Source: Glaciimonas immobilis (GTDB lineage Bacteria; Pseudomonadota; Gammaproteobacteria; Burkholderiales; Burkholderiaceae_D). From it: a stretch of DNA of 64,000 nucleotides. The notes under the pieces were generated by a model that saw nothing but the letters and a program-made list of their open reading frames with translations, searched no databases and was not told the origin of the DNA. The position numbers were made by a program, and so were the translations under genes. Below, in pieces: positions 56,269 to 64,000 of this stretch (positions within the stretch are counted from its first letter, which is position 1; each line of letters starts with the position of its first letter). Where the stretch lies: contig NZ_JAAOZT010000006.1 in assembly GCF_011947285.1 (NCBI RefSeq), positions 1 through 64,000 of the forward strand. The letters are read 5' to 3'.

Positions 56269-58320
56269 ATGGCTGACAATATTGTTTTAAATGGCATCAA
56301 GCCCTGTGTTGATCCAAGCGTTGATCCTGATCTGGTAGATGGTGTCGTGCGAGAGTTGGGCAACCTTTATGAAACCGATCCTTTTTTGACCAGTGTTAGC
56401 CCTCAGGCGGCAGAATGGCGCGATGAGAAATATCTCACTATCGCTGACGTTGCGCAAACAGTTGCCTGGTTTATCGGCAACACAGTCGGCGAAAGAATAC
56501 GAGAAATCATCATTTATAATGCCATCCCGTCCTGTGATCTCGAAGTGGTATCTGCACACAATCATGGTGGAAGCTGGAAAATAGTCGAAGGCATGGAAGG
56601 AGCGCGCAAGCTTGTCGACACAAGCGCGCCTTCAGGCACTATCCCCGAAGGTGAGACTGTCAGTTACGTTTTATCGGCAAACGGAGATGTCAAGGGCGAG
56701 TTGGAATTCAACGTCGTAGACAAGCAAACTCGAAGGATAAGATCAAATTTCATCATATCTTTCGAAAAACCGGTGTGGAGAACCGCCACATACAGCGTTA
56801 AAACAACTAGTTCAAACTTCCGCGACTTCGATGTTACCTGTCTCGATACATGGGGTAACCAATGGTATTTGCCCGGGTGGAATACCGGCGGCTCTACCCG
56901 ACATAATGAAATTAACAGCGAGACCGGATTTGGCCAAAATAACCATGCGGTAATTGCATTTAGTCTGGGTGAAGAAGTTCTGACTGTTGGAGAATTGCCT
57001 GAGAGTCGGCGCTGTGCCGCCTATGAGCGCGGATTTTATACCTCTATGGGAATAGGCGTACCCCCACCTCCCAATCACCGAAAAGCGCGCGTTTGGGTTG
57101 CGATGAGTAATCGATGGAGAACCGGTCGAGTGGGGGAGACCCTCGGGAACCTGATTGGATCGCTTGTATATGGATGCTCGTGGTTGTTTGGGCCGAACAA
57201 GCCCACAGTAACGCCTCCATATCACTTCCGCTCTCACATTCCTGTGAATGGCAGGACCTATATTATCTGCTCCCGCCTAAACGGACTGCCATTTGCGGAC
57301 ATGTTCAGTGAGAACGGCTTACATACAGCAGCCCCCAATTTTTCTGATCCCCGTCAGCAATGGGTGGTTGAGGTTGAGGGGAAGGCTATTTTTTCCTTCC
57401 GCAATGTGCATACCGGACGTTGGATATGTACTACGAAGACGAGTGGCATGGTGGCCCTTTCTGCCCACGAGACCGACTACCTTACGCGTGATTACTGGCT
57501 GGGACATAGTGACGATGGACGTTTTCACGTATTGGCAATTGTTGCCCCCCAAGGAAACTACGAACCTCGGGCGGTGATGGGGATTCGTCAGAACACCGCG
57601 ATGATGTGGACGCGGGAGTACGACGCACATGCACAACATGTTCAGTTCACAGAATATTTTCCGATCGTGACCGGCAAGCAATATAGCCTCAAAAATTTGT
57701 TTAGCAATAAAGCCATTGATGCGCAGGGCGGCAGCATAGGTGGAACCCCGCTGATTCAATATACTTACACTGGGGCGGGCAATCAGCATTGGACTTTACA
57801 CAAACGAAAGCATGGCCAAAATTATGACATTCGCCCTGTCGACGGGCCGTACTTAAGGTTCACAGGTGCTGATCCGGACACACTTGTCATACTCCGCAGC
57901 ACTAAACAACCTGATGATGACGTGGAAAGCTGGATGTTTAGCCCTAGTCTTTATGGCGCTTACAGCATTGATTACGTGATTAATCCATGGTGGACAAAAT
58001 CGCTGCATTTGCCCGGTCCGACCATGGACGATGTCGAGTTGCGCGTGTATGCACCCGATGCTCACATTAGCCAGCTATGGCACGTAGATCCGGTTGAAGA
58101 ACATAAGCGCGAACACCGCCAAACCGAGCTTGATCGCCGCATTGCCAAGGCTGAGGTGGACATCGCCGAAGTGGAAGAACAAATACGTAAACGCGGTGAT
58201 CCAGACGGTGCACTGGCAAAATGGCTGGATCAAAATCGGGCGCAACTGGCACGTATGAAAGCAGAACGTGAGCAGGTACATGAGCATGCGCCAACCGATG
58301 GAAATTGCTCAATTTGCTAA
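56269..58320 (+). CDS. Unrecognised 683-residue protein with ricin-type QxW motifs, coiled coil and CSIC C-terminus
   Basis: No signal peptide. Residues 1-310 are beta-rich and of no family I know (includes VVSAHNHGGSWKIVEG and SGTIPEGETVSYVLS, the latter vaguely like aegerolysin-type or crystal-protein beta-sandwiches). Residues about 320-605 carry three QxW motifs: QQW at 363-365, QHW at 506-508 and QLW at 602-604. The part from 465 (GKQYSLKNLFSNKAIDAQGG) resembles a ricin-type beta-trefoil, a sugar-binding fold. Residues 605-672 form a charged coiled coil, and the chain ends NCSIC. It has its own promoter region and no visible partner. A secreted or injected toxin, or a lectin, is possible but unproven. 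Confidence 0.6.
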   Translation: MADNIVLNGIKPCVDPSVDPDLVDGVVRELGNLYETDPFLTSVSPQAAEWRDEKYLTIADVAQTVAWFIGNTVGERIREIIIYNAIPSCDLEVVSAHNHGGSWKIVEGMEGARKLVDTSAPSGTIPEGETVSYVLSANGDVKGELEFNVVDKQTRRIRSNFIISFEKPVWRTATYSVKTTSSNFRDFDVTCLDTWGNQWYLPGWNTGGSTRHNEINSETGFGQNNHAVIAFSLGEEVLTVGELPESRRCAAYERGFYTSMGIGVPPPPNHRKARVWVAMSNRWRTGRVGETLGNLIGSLVYGCSWLFGPNKPTVTPPYHFRSHIPVNGRTYIICSRLNGLPFADMFSENGLHTAAPNFSDPRQQWVVEVEGKAIFSFRNVHTGRWICTTKTSGMVALSAHETDYLTRDYWLGHSDDGRFHVLAIVAPQGNYEPRAVMGIRQNTAMMWTREYDAHAQHVQFTEYFPIVTGKQYSLKNLFSNKAIDAQGGSIGGTPLIQYTYTGAGNQHWTLHKRKHGQNYDIRPVDGPYLRFTGADPDTLVILRSTKQPDDDVESWMFSPSLYGAYSIDYVINPWWTKSLHLPGPTMDDVELRVYAPDAHISQLWHVDPVEEHKREHRQTELDRRIAKAEVDIAEVEEQIRKRGDPDGALAKWLDQNRAQLARMKAEREQVHEHAPTDGNCSIC

Positions 58321-58445
58321 TAAAGGCCGACCACGCACAGATTGAGGTTAAATTTCCTGCACAATTAGTGCTGTGGTCGCGGGGACGATTGAGTGGATGC
58401 CTGCGGTATCGATATAGCGACCTGGACGTTGATTGTTCAGTTGAT

Positions 58446-60119
58446 TTACTTCAGCTTACGCCATAACGTAGTGCGGCTTATTCCCAGAAATTTTGCTGCG
58501 GCTTCACGGTTGCCTGAGAAACGTTCAAGTACCTGCACTAAGGATTCCGCTGCTATAGCCTGATTCGGATGTGCTTTAAAGTGTGTTTGGATCGGCGGAT
58601 TGGGCAAATGATCTGGCCTGGCAAGGCCGAGTTCTGGCGCAAGCCGCAGCATGAACGCGGGTGTGAGCGCCTGCAACGGTTCAGCCGCCAGATATAGCGC
58701 CAGACGTTCCGTCAGGTTGCGGAGTTCGCGCACGTTGCCGGGCCACGCATAACGCCCAAGTAAGGCGCTGCAGGCTAACACCTCGGCGTGTAGATTAGCG
58801 TGCGGGCGCACGCCAAGCGATGCCAGTGCATGTTTCAGGCACCACTCCGCCAGCATTACCAGATCGTCGGCATGGTCGCGCAAAGGCGGCAAATGTAGCC
58901 GCAACACCGTCAGCCGATAAAACAGGTCAGCGCGAAAACGTCCCTCTTTAACGCGCTCTTCAAGATCGCAATGCGTGGCGCTGATGATGCGTACATCCAC
59001 GGGAATCGGTCGGGTGCCGCCTACACGAACGACTTCCCGCTCTTCCAGCACCCGCAGCAAGCGCGTCTGTAAAGGCAGCGGCATTTCTCCGATTTCATCT
59101 AGAAACAATGTGCCGTGATTGGCGGCCTCAAACAAGCCTGCACGGCCACCGCGACGCGATCCGGTGAAGGCACCTTCTTCGTGTCCGAATAATTCTGATT
59201 CCAGTAACGACTCGGCCAGCGCGCCGCAATTAACGGCCACGAACGGGCGGCGCATTTTAGCGGCGGTGCCTTGCTCATGCGGATGTTCCCGATGAATGGC
59301 CTGTGCGGCCAGCTCTTTACCCGTGCCGGTTTCTCCCTGAATTAAAACGGTGGCGGGCGAACGCGCAAACAGGATGATCGTTTGACGTATGGTCTCCATG
59401 ACGTCCGAGTTGCCACGCAGATCATTGATGCTATGTTTCGTACGTAGAGTATCCCGCACAGGATTGCCGCGTCCGCGCGAAGATTCCAGTTGCGTCATAT
59501 GCGCCATTTCTAACGCATCTTCGAATGCCTGCCGTATTGAACTGGAGGAGTAAACAAAAATTCCGGCCAGCCCGGCTTCTTCCGCCAGATCGGTGATGAG
59601 TCCGGCACCGACAATTGCCTTGATCCCCAACGCTTTCAATTCATTTATCTGATCGCGCGCATCCTGTTCGGTGGCGTAAGTCCGCTGTTCGATACTGAGC
59701 CCGAACACGGTTTGAAATTCGCGCAACGCCGGAAGTGTTTCCTGATAGGTGATGACGCCTAGCAGCGGCGAGATTTTGCGCGCCTTGGCCAGTGCCTGCA
59801 TAAAATCAAAACCGCTAGCCCTGGCGATGATCACTGGCACCGATAAGCGGCTTTTGAGATAGGCGGCATTAGAACCCGCCGCAATGACAGCGTCGCAGCG
59901 TTCATGGGTCAGGCGTTCACGGATGTGTTGTACAGCATCTTCGAAACCGAGATTGATCGGTACGATATTGGCCTGATGATCATACTCCAGCGTAATGTCG
60001 CGGAACATATCAAATAATCTGGACACCGAGACGGTCCAGATAACCGGCTTATCGTTAAGATCGGTATTGCCTCCGGCTTGCCGTTGCGGATTGGTAATGC
60101 CGGAGTATGGACGTGACAT
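58446..60119 (-). CDS. prpR: Propionate catabolism regulator PrpR (sigma-54 activator)
   Basis: 557 residues from the ATG at 60119 (AAGG upstream); the frame runs on 30 residues without support. The PrpR_N sensor domain covers about 25-200 ([17 protein letters not shown]; presumed 2-methylcitrate binding). The AAA+ domain has Walker A GETGTGKE (262-269), GAFTGS (316-321, where GAFTGA is usual) and Walker [10 protein letters not shown] (337-345). A Fis-type HTH lies at the C-terminus. It activates prp genes with sigma-54. No prpBCD is present in the window. Confidence 0.93.
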   Translation of the reverse strand: MSRPYSGITNPQRQAGGNTDLNDKPVIWTVSVSRLFDMFRDITLEYDHQANIVPINLGFEDAVQHIRERLTHERCDAVIAAGSNAAYLKSRLSVPVIIARASGFDFMQALAKARKISPLLGVITYQETLPALREFQTVFGLSIEQRTYATEQDARDQINELKALGIKAIVGAGLITDLAEEAGLAGIFVYSSSSIRQAFEDALEMAHMTQLESSRGRGNPVRDTLRTKHSINDLRGNSDVMETIRQTIILFARSPATVLIQGETGTGKELAAQAIHREHPHEQGTAAKMRRPFVAVNCGALAESLLESELFGHEEGAFTGSRRGGRAGLFEAANHGTLFLDEIGEMPLPLQTRLLRVLEEREVVRVGGTRPIPVDVRIISATHCDLEERVKEGRFRADLFYRLTVLRLHLPPLRDHADDLVMLAEWCLKHALASLGVRPHANLHAEVLACSALLGRYAWPGNVRELRNLTERLALYLAAEPLQALTPAFMLRLAPELGLARPDHLPNPPIQTHFKAHPNQAIAAESLVQVLERFSGNREAAAKFLGISRTTLWRKLK

Positions 60120-60562
60120 GCGAGCCTTGAAAAGAGATGGGGGACTTACGCAACATCGCCCCAGCTTGCGTTGTGATTGCCTGATCGCCAACGCGGACCA
60201 GTATGCCAAAAACTGCCTTCGTCGGCAGAGTTGGCAAGCAGATATGGGGACGATATTGAGAAAGTTCTGTATGTTTCATCACTGTTTCATAATTCGGTTT
60301 GTAACGCAACATGGAACGTTAAAAATTCTGCCGTTATCTGGCTCTTTTATGTCTAAAATCTTGTAAGTTATTGATTTTAATAAATATAGTGGTTGTTGAA
60401 TCTTAGCCTGAAAAATTATTCTTTCATTGAACGATTTATAGCGCCGTAAAGATTTAAAATTTATATTCGTTGTAGGGCTTACTTAATGCCCAAATAAAAA
60501 GCACCTTTTGGCTTTTTGCCAGTCAATTACTTACGATCAAATTCGCGAAGTGAGGAAATCCC
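60120..60562. other. Divergent intergenic region
   Basis: 443 bases without a gene between prpR and the lipoprotein gene. The right half is AT-rich (about 60350-60490). A minus-strand GG-N10-GC spacing occurs near 60166-60180 but does not otherwise match a sigma-54 site well. Confidence 0.5.
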
Positions 60563-60988
60563 ATGAATCGACTAATAATTGCAATTAAAGCAAGTCAGCG
60601 CCGCTTTTCACCGATAAAAGCTGCTGCAGCGCTAGCGATGGCCGCTTTGCTGGCTGCATGTGGATCGCCGGTGCCAGTCACCGAAACCCGTGCGCCTGCG
60701 GCAGAGGTGCCTGTGCTAAGGGCCTTGATCGCGCCGCCAACTTTGGTCACAGGAGCATTTGATTGTGAGTTAGGTAATCGGGTAGAGATTCAATCAGACG
60801 CAAAAAGCGGCACCAATTTAATCTGGAAGGGTAGCCGCTATGCGATGACAGCGGTGAGGACGTCCACTGGTGCCGTACGCTATGAAAATCCCTCCAGCGG
60901 AATGCTCTGGATTCAAATTCCCGCTAAATCGATGCTATTGAATACGCGTCAGGGCGCGCAACTGGCTAATGAGTGTAGAGTGCGATAG
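60563..60988 (+). CDS. Lipoprotein resembling MliC lysozyme inhibitors
   Basis: 141 residues with GAGG before the ATG. The signal ends in a lipobox (LLAAC, Cys33), predicting a lipoprotein. The mature domain (about 62-140) is a small Cys-bounded beta barrel: FDCELGNRVEIQ at the start and ANECRVR at the end, with WKGSRYAMTAV between. This general layout matches MliC/PliC lysozyme inhibitors, but the match is distant. It lies alone between prpR and prpE. Confidence 0.65.
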   Translation: MNRLIIAIKASQRRFSPIKAAAALAMAALLAACGSPVPVTETRAPAAEVPVLRALIAPPTLVTGAFDCELGNRVEIQSDAKSGTNLIWKGSRYAMTAVRTSTGAVRYENPSSGMLWIQIPAKSMLLNTRQGAQLANECRVR

Positions 60989-61396
60989 ATTGCGGGGGAG
61001 TAGTAGCAAATTCTGGTAGTGGCACCGGTTTAGAAAAAGTGAGTTGAAGGCACTGATGGAGTGATAGTCTGTACATAATGCATTGCGGTTTGACTAATGA
61101 GGTGTAGCCTGTTTCACCTTCTCCGCCATAACATACATTTTGATGGCGTACCGTATCGATACCACACCGTGTCACGAGACTTTTTAAGTGCCGAAAAAAC
61201 TTATAACGCACTATCGTGGCAATGGATTTTTCAATCAGGGCGCTCTGTAGGTTATGTGAAATTTATGTGGAATTAATGTGAATAGCGCGATTCGGGATCC
61301 TCATCGCGCTATTAACGTTTTTGGGCGATAGCATTCGCGCTTGACCTTAAATTTTTCACGTATGCTTCCAGAGTTGTTCTTTGGCGAGGAGACAGC
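60989..61396. other. Intergenic region before prpE
   Basis: 408 bases with no gene. A TGGCAC element at 61020-61025 matches the -24 half of a sigma-54 promoter, but the -12 half is GA instead of GC, so it is doubtful. The AGGAG site of prpE lies at the right end. Confidence 0.45.
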
Positions 61397-63283
61397 ATGA
61401 CCTATGCAAGCTTGTATCAACGATCAGTCAACGATCCACAAACCTTTTGGGCTGAGCAAGCCAGAAGAATTGACTGGCATAAACCGTTCACTCAGGTGCT
61501 GGATTACAGCAGGCCGCCATTTGCCAGATGGTTCGTCGGCGGCACCACCAATTTATGTCACAACGCGGTCGACCGTTGGGTTGCAGCGCGCGCTGAACAA
61601 GCGGCGTTGATTGCGATTTCGACCGAAACCAACAGCGAACGCACATATAGCTATCGGGAACTACAGAGCGAGGTCATTCGGGCGGCGGCGATGATGCAGG
61701 CGCTAGGTGTGGGACGGGGCGACCGGGTACTGATTTATATGCCGATGATTGCCGAGGCGGCATTTGTGATGCTGGCTTGCGCTCGCATCGGTGCGATTCA
61801 CTCGGTGGTATTTGGCGGCTTTGCGGCGCATAGCCTGGCGACGCGGATTGATGACGTAAAGCCGGTACTCATTGTCTCTGCGGATGCCGGTTCGCGCGGT
61901 GGCAAGGTTGTACCTTACAAAGGTTTGCTGGACGACGCCATCACGCTGTCGCCCTATAAACCCGCGCACGTGCTGATGGTCAACCGGGGCTTGGCGGAAA
62001 TGCCGATGACTACAGGTCGCGATGTTGATTATGCAGAACAAAAGGCGTTGCACATGGACGCCAGCGTGCCAGTCGTCTGGCTGGAATCGAACGAGATTTC
62101 CTACGTTCTGTACACGTCAGGCACCACCGGCAAGCCGAAGGGCGTGCAGCGCGATGTCGGCGGACAGGCGGTCGCGCTGGCGACCTCGATCGATTATATC
62201 TTTTGCGGCAAAGCGGGCGGTACGTTCTTTAGCACCTCGGATATCGGCTGGGTAGTCGGGCATTCTTACATCGTATATGGACCGTTGATCGCCGGTATGA
62301 CAACCATCATGTATGAAGGATTGCCGATTTCGCCCGACGGCGGCATCTGGTGGAGCATCGTCGAAAAATATAAAGTGACGCAGATGTTTTCGGCGCCGAC
62401 GGCAATTCGTGTATTGAAAAAACAGCCACCCGAACTTTTAGAAAAGTATGATGTGTCGTCTCTGCAAGCGCTTTTTCTGGCGGGAGAGCCACTCGATGAA
62501 ACGACCTCAACCTGGATCGCCGGTGCGCTGGGGGTGCCAGTTTACGATAACTACTGGCAAACGGAATCGGGCTGGCCCATGATGACCATCGCCAAAAATA
62601 TCGAAGACAAGCCAACCCGTTTAGGTAGTCCGGGCATACCAATGTTTGGCTATAAAATGCAATTAGTCAACGAGACTACTGGCGAAGTGTGCGCGGCCAA
62701 CGAAAAAGGTGTTTTGGTCGTTGAGGGGCCATTGCCCCCCGGTTGCCTGCAAACACTCTATGGCGACGATGAACGGTATGTGAGTACTTACTGGTCCAAT
62801 TTTGAGCGTCAGGTCTATTCCACCTTCGATTGGGGGGTGCGTGATGACGATGGTTACTATTTCATTTTGGGCCGCACCGATGATGTCATTAATGTTGCGG
62901 GACATCGCCTCGGCACGCGGGAAATCGAAGAGAGTATATCCAGCCATCCCAACGTATCAGAAGTCGCCGTCGTCGGTATCGAAGACAAGTTGAAGGGGCA
63001 GGCTGCGGTGGCTTTCGTGGTGTTAAAAAATGCCGCCGTCCTGACCGATGATGCTGCCAGAGCAAAGTTAGAAAAAGAAATCATGGGTGTAGTGGACAAA
63101 CAAATCGGCGCCGTAGGTCGCCCATCGCGGGTGTACTTCGTTAATTTATTGCCCAAGACGCGTTCGGGAAAATTACTGCGACGTTCGATTCAGGCCATTT
63201 GTGAAGGCCGCGATCCTGGCGATTTACCGACGATTGAGGATGCCAGTTCGTTGCAGCAGATCAGCGCTGCAGTAGGGCGCTGA
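61397..63283 (+). CDS. prpE: Propionate-CoA ligase PrpE
   Basis: 628 residues, the size of Salmonella PrpE. It activates propionate to propionyl-CoA via the adenylate. Seen are TSGTTGKPKG (ATP loop), YDNYWQTESGW, and Lys592 in TRSGKLLRRS, the acetylation-controlled catalytic Lys at the same number as in Salmonella. The ATG has GGAGACA upstream. With prpR upstream it suggests propionate use, but the 2-methylcitrate genes are elsewhere. Confidence 0.95.
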   Translation: MTYASLYQRSVNDPQTFWAEQARRIDWHKPFTQVLDYSRPPFARWFVGGTTNLCHNAVDRWVAARAEQAALIAISTETNSERTYSYRELQSEVIRAAAMMQALGVGRGDRVLIYMPMIAEAAFVMLACARIGAIHSVVFGGFAAHSLATRIDDVKPVLIVSADAGSRGGKVVPYKGLLDDAITLSPYKPAHVLMVNRGLAEMPMTTGRDVDYAEQKALHMDASVPVVWLESNEISYVLYTSGTTGKPKGVQRDVGGQAVALATSIDYIFCGKAGGTFFSTSDIGWVVGHSYIVYGPLIAGMTTIMYEGLPISPDGGIWWSIVEKYKVTQMFSAPTAIRVLKKQPPELLEKYDVSSLQALFLAGEPLDETTSTWIAGALGVPVYDNYWQTESGWPMMTIAKNIEDKPTRLGSPGIPMFGYKMQLVNETTGEVCAANEKGVLVVEGPLPPGCLQTLYGDDERYVSTYWSNFERQVYSTFDWGVRDDDGYYFILGRTDDVINVAGHRLGTREIEESISSHPNVSEVAVVGIEDKLKGQAAVAFVVLKNAAVLTDDAARAKLEKEIMGVVDKQIGAVGRPSRVYFVNLLPKTRSGKLLRRSIQAICEGRDPGDLPTIEDASSLQQISAAVGR

Positions 63284-63294
63284 CAGGTTTTTTT
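63261..63294 (+). terminator. Terminator overlapping the prpE stop
   Basis: Stem TCAGCGC/GCGCTGA (63261-63267 with 63277-63283), seven bases, then CAGG and a run of Ts. The right arm includes the stop codon. Confidence 0.7.
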
Positions 63295-63564
63295 ATTCCA
63301 GACCGAGGAAGGTGGGCGCACAACGGGATGGAGGGGTGAAGAGGCGCACTATTCATGTATATTAATTGTTATTAGGATAAGTGTAGGTACAAGTACAAGC
63401 AACAGTAGCTGGCTATCGGCAAATACCGCGTGTTTGTCGATAGCGCTGTATTATAGCGACCGGGCATAGCAACCCGGTAAGCGCAACCCCGGCATAGGGG
63501 CGCTGAGGCATTTTCCTTTATTTTCCTGCGTGATACCGCCCGTTTCTTTTCATCATCAATCACT

Positions 63565-64000
63565 ATGACCTATATCATTCGCCCGGCGACGGTTAGCGAC
63601 GCCGGGCACGCATCCACGCCATTATCAACCCGATCACTACCGCTGCCCGTTGTGGACGGCGTTGCGCCCAGTTATGTCTGGCTACCAGCGGGTGACTGGC
63701 CCGATTTACTAACTTTTTTAATACAGCGCTTTCCGGCGATATCGGGAATCACCTGGGTTGCGCGAATGGATAAAGGCGAAGTGGTTGATGCTAACGGCAT
63801 CAGGCTGACATCGGCAGCGCCCTATCGACACGGTGGCAGGATTTATTATTACCGCGAGCTGGACGCTGAAACGCCGATACCATTTGAAGAAGTGATTCTG
63901 TATCAGGATGAACGGTTATTGGTTGTCGATAAGCCGCACTTTTTGCCGGTGATTCCCGCGGGCCGGTTCTTGCATGAGACCCTGCTGGTCCGACTAAAAA
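63565..64000 (+). CDS. RluA-family pseudouridine synthase, 3' end beyond the window
   Basis: Open from the ATG at 63565 to the window end (145 codons). The N-terminal part is a variable leader with GITWVARMDKGEVVDANGIRL (S4-like/preceding region). It ends in the conserved RluA start EEVILYQDERLLVVDKPHFLPVIPAGRF. The catalytic Asp (HRLDRxT) lies outside the window. It probably modifies rRNA or tRNA uridines; the target is undecided. Confidence 0.85.
   Translation, partial: MTYIIRPATVSDAGHASTPLSTRSLPLPVVDGVAPSYVWLPAGDWPDLLTFLIQRFPAISGITWVARMDKGEVVDANGIRLTSAAPYRHGGRIYYYRELDAETPIPFEEVILYQDERLLVVDKPHFLPVIPAGRFLHETLLVRLK

Noticed and set aside
61384-61399. GG-N10-GC pattern overlapping the prpE ribosome site
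   Set aside because: It is the Shine-Dalgarno region; a start there would lie inside the coding sequence.

Overview
The window reads as chromosome of a betaproteobacterium, most likely Burkholderiales and probably Oxalobacteraceae. This is inferred from gene content (glnA followed by ntrBC, a PilY1/minor-pilin operon, a ferredoxin-reductase/SDR pair, a large trehalose/glucan operon, prpR and prpE) and a GC content near 50 percent judged by eye. No rRNA, tRNA, CRISPR array, intact insertion sequence or phage was seen.

Layout. 1-2150 (minus) holds the cut end of a type VI-type lipase (Tle1/DUF2235), a DUF3304 lipoprotein that could be its immunity partner, and a short coding remnant. 2307-5458 (minus) is an aldehyde dehydrogenase plus DUF779 protein behind a consensus-perfect sigma-54 promoter, followed by a eutB gene that has lost its 3' half: it looks like a decayed ethanolamine cluster. 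5862-9072 (plus) is a zinc/manganese-type ABC importer behind twin palindromic operators. 9230-14233 holds a 2-hydroxyacid dehydrogenase, an NlpC/P60 lipoprotein, an ArgD-type aminotransferase, and a ferredoxin-reductase divergent from an SDR protein. 14594-20920 (minus) is the operon pilE-fimT-pilV-pilW-pilX-pilY1 for type IV pilus minor pilins and tip adhesin.

21454-24829 (plus) has a LivK-type binding protein with a sigma-54-like promoter, then a two-gene module for trans-3-hydroxy-L-proline breakdown (a dehydratase with the diagnostic Cys/Thr active site and a pyrroline-2-carboxylate reductase). 25171-34043 has small secreted proteins, a rhodanese, glnA with NtrC sites and a sigma-54 promoter, ntrB, ntrC, a metallophosphoesterase, a GST and a zinc-cluster protein.

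34563-54905 (plus) is the dominant feature: about 20 kb of glgA-glgE-treS/mak-glgB-glgX-treZ-malQ-treY. From glgE to treY the genes abut or overlap, so they are almost certainly co-transcribed and translationally coupled. Together they can make and remodel alpha-glucan and make trehalose both from maltose (TreS) and from glucan (TreY/TreZ), while Mak and GlgE return maltose to glucan. GlgE carries an extra N-terminal region of about 485 residues, and several enzymes carry odd low-complexity inserts.

55126-64000 has a disordered Gly/Ser-rich small protein, a DUF421 membrane protein, a 683-residue multi-domain protein with ricin-like QxW motifs and a CSIC C-terminus (the best candidate for something undescribed), PrpR, a lipoprotein resembling lysozyme inhibitors, PrpE, and the start of an RluA-type pseudouridine synthase.
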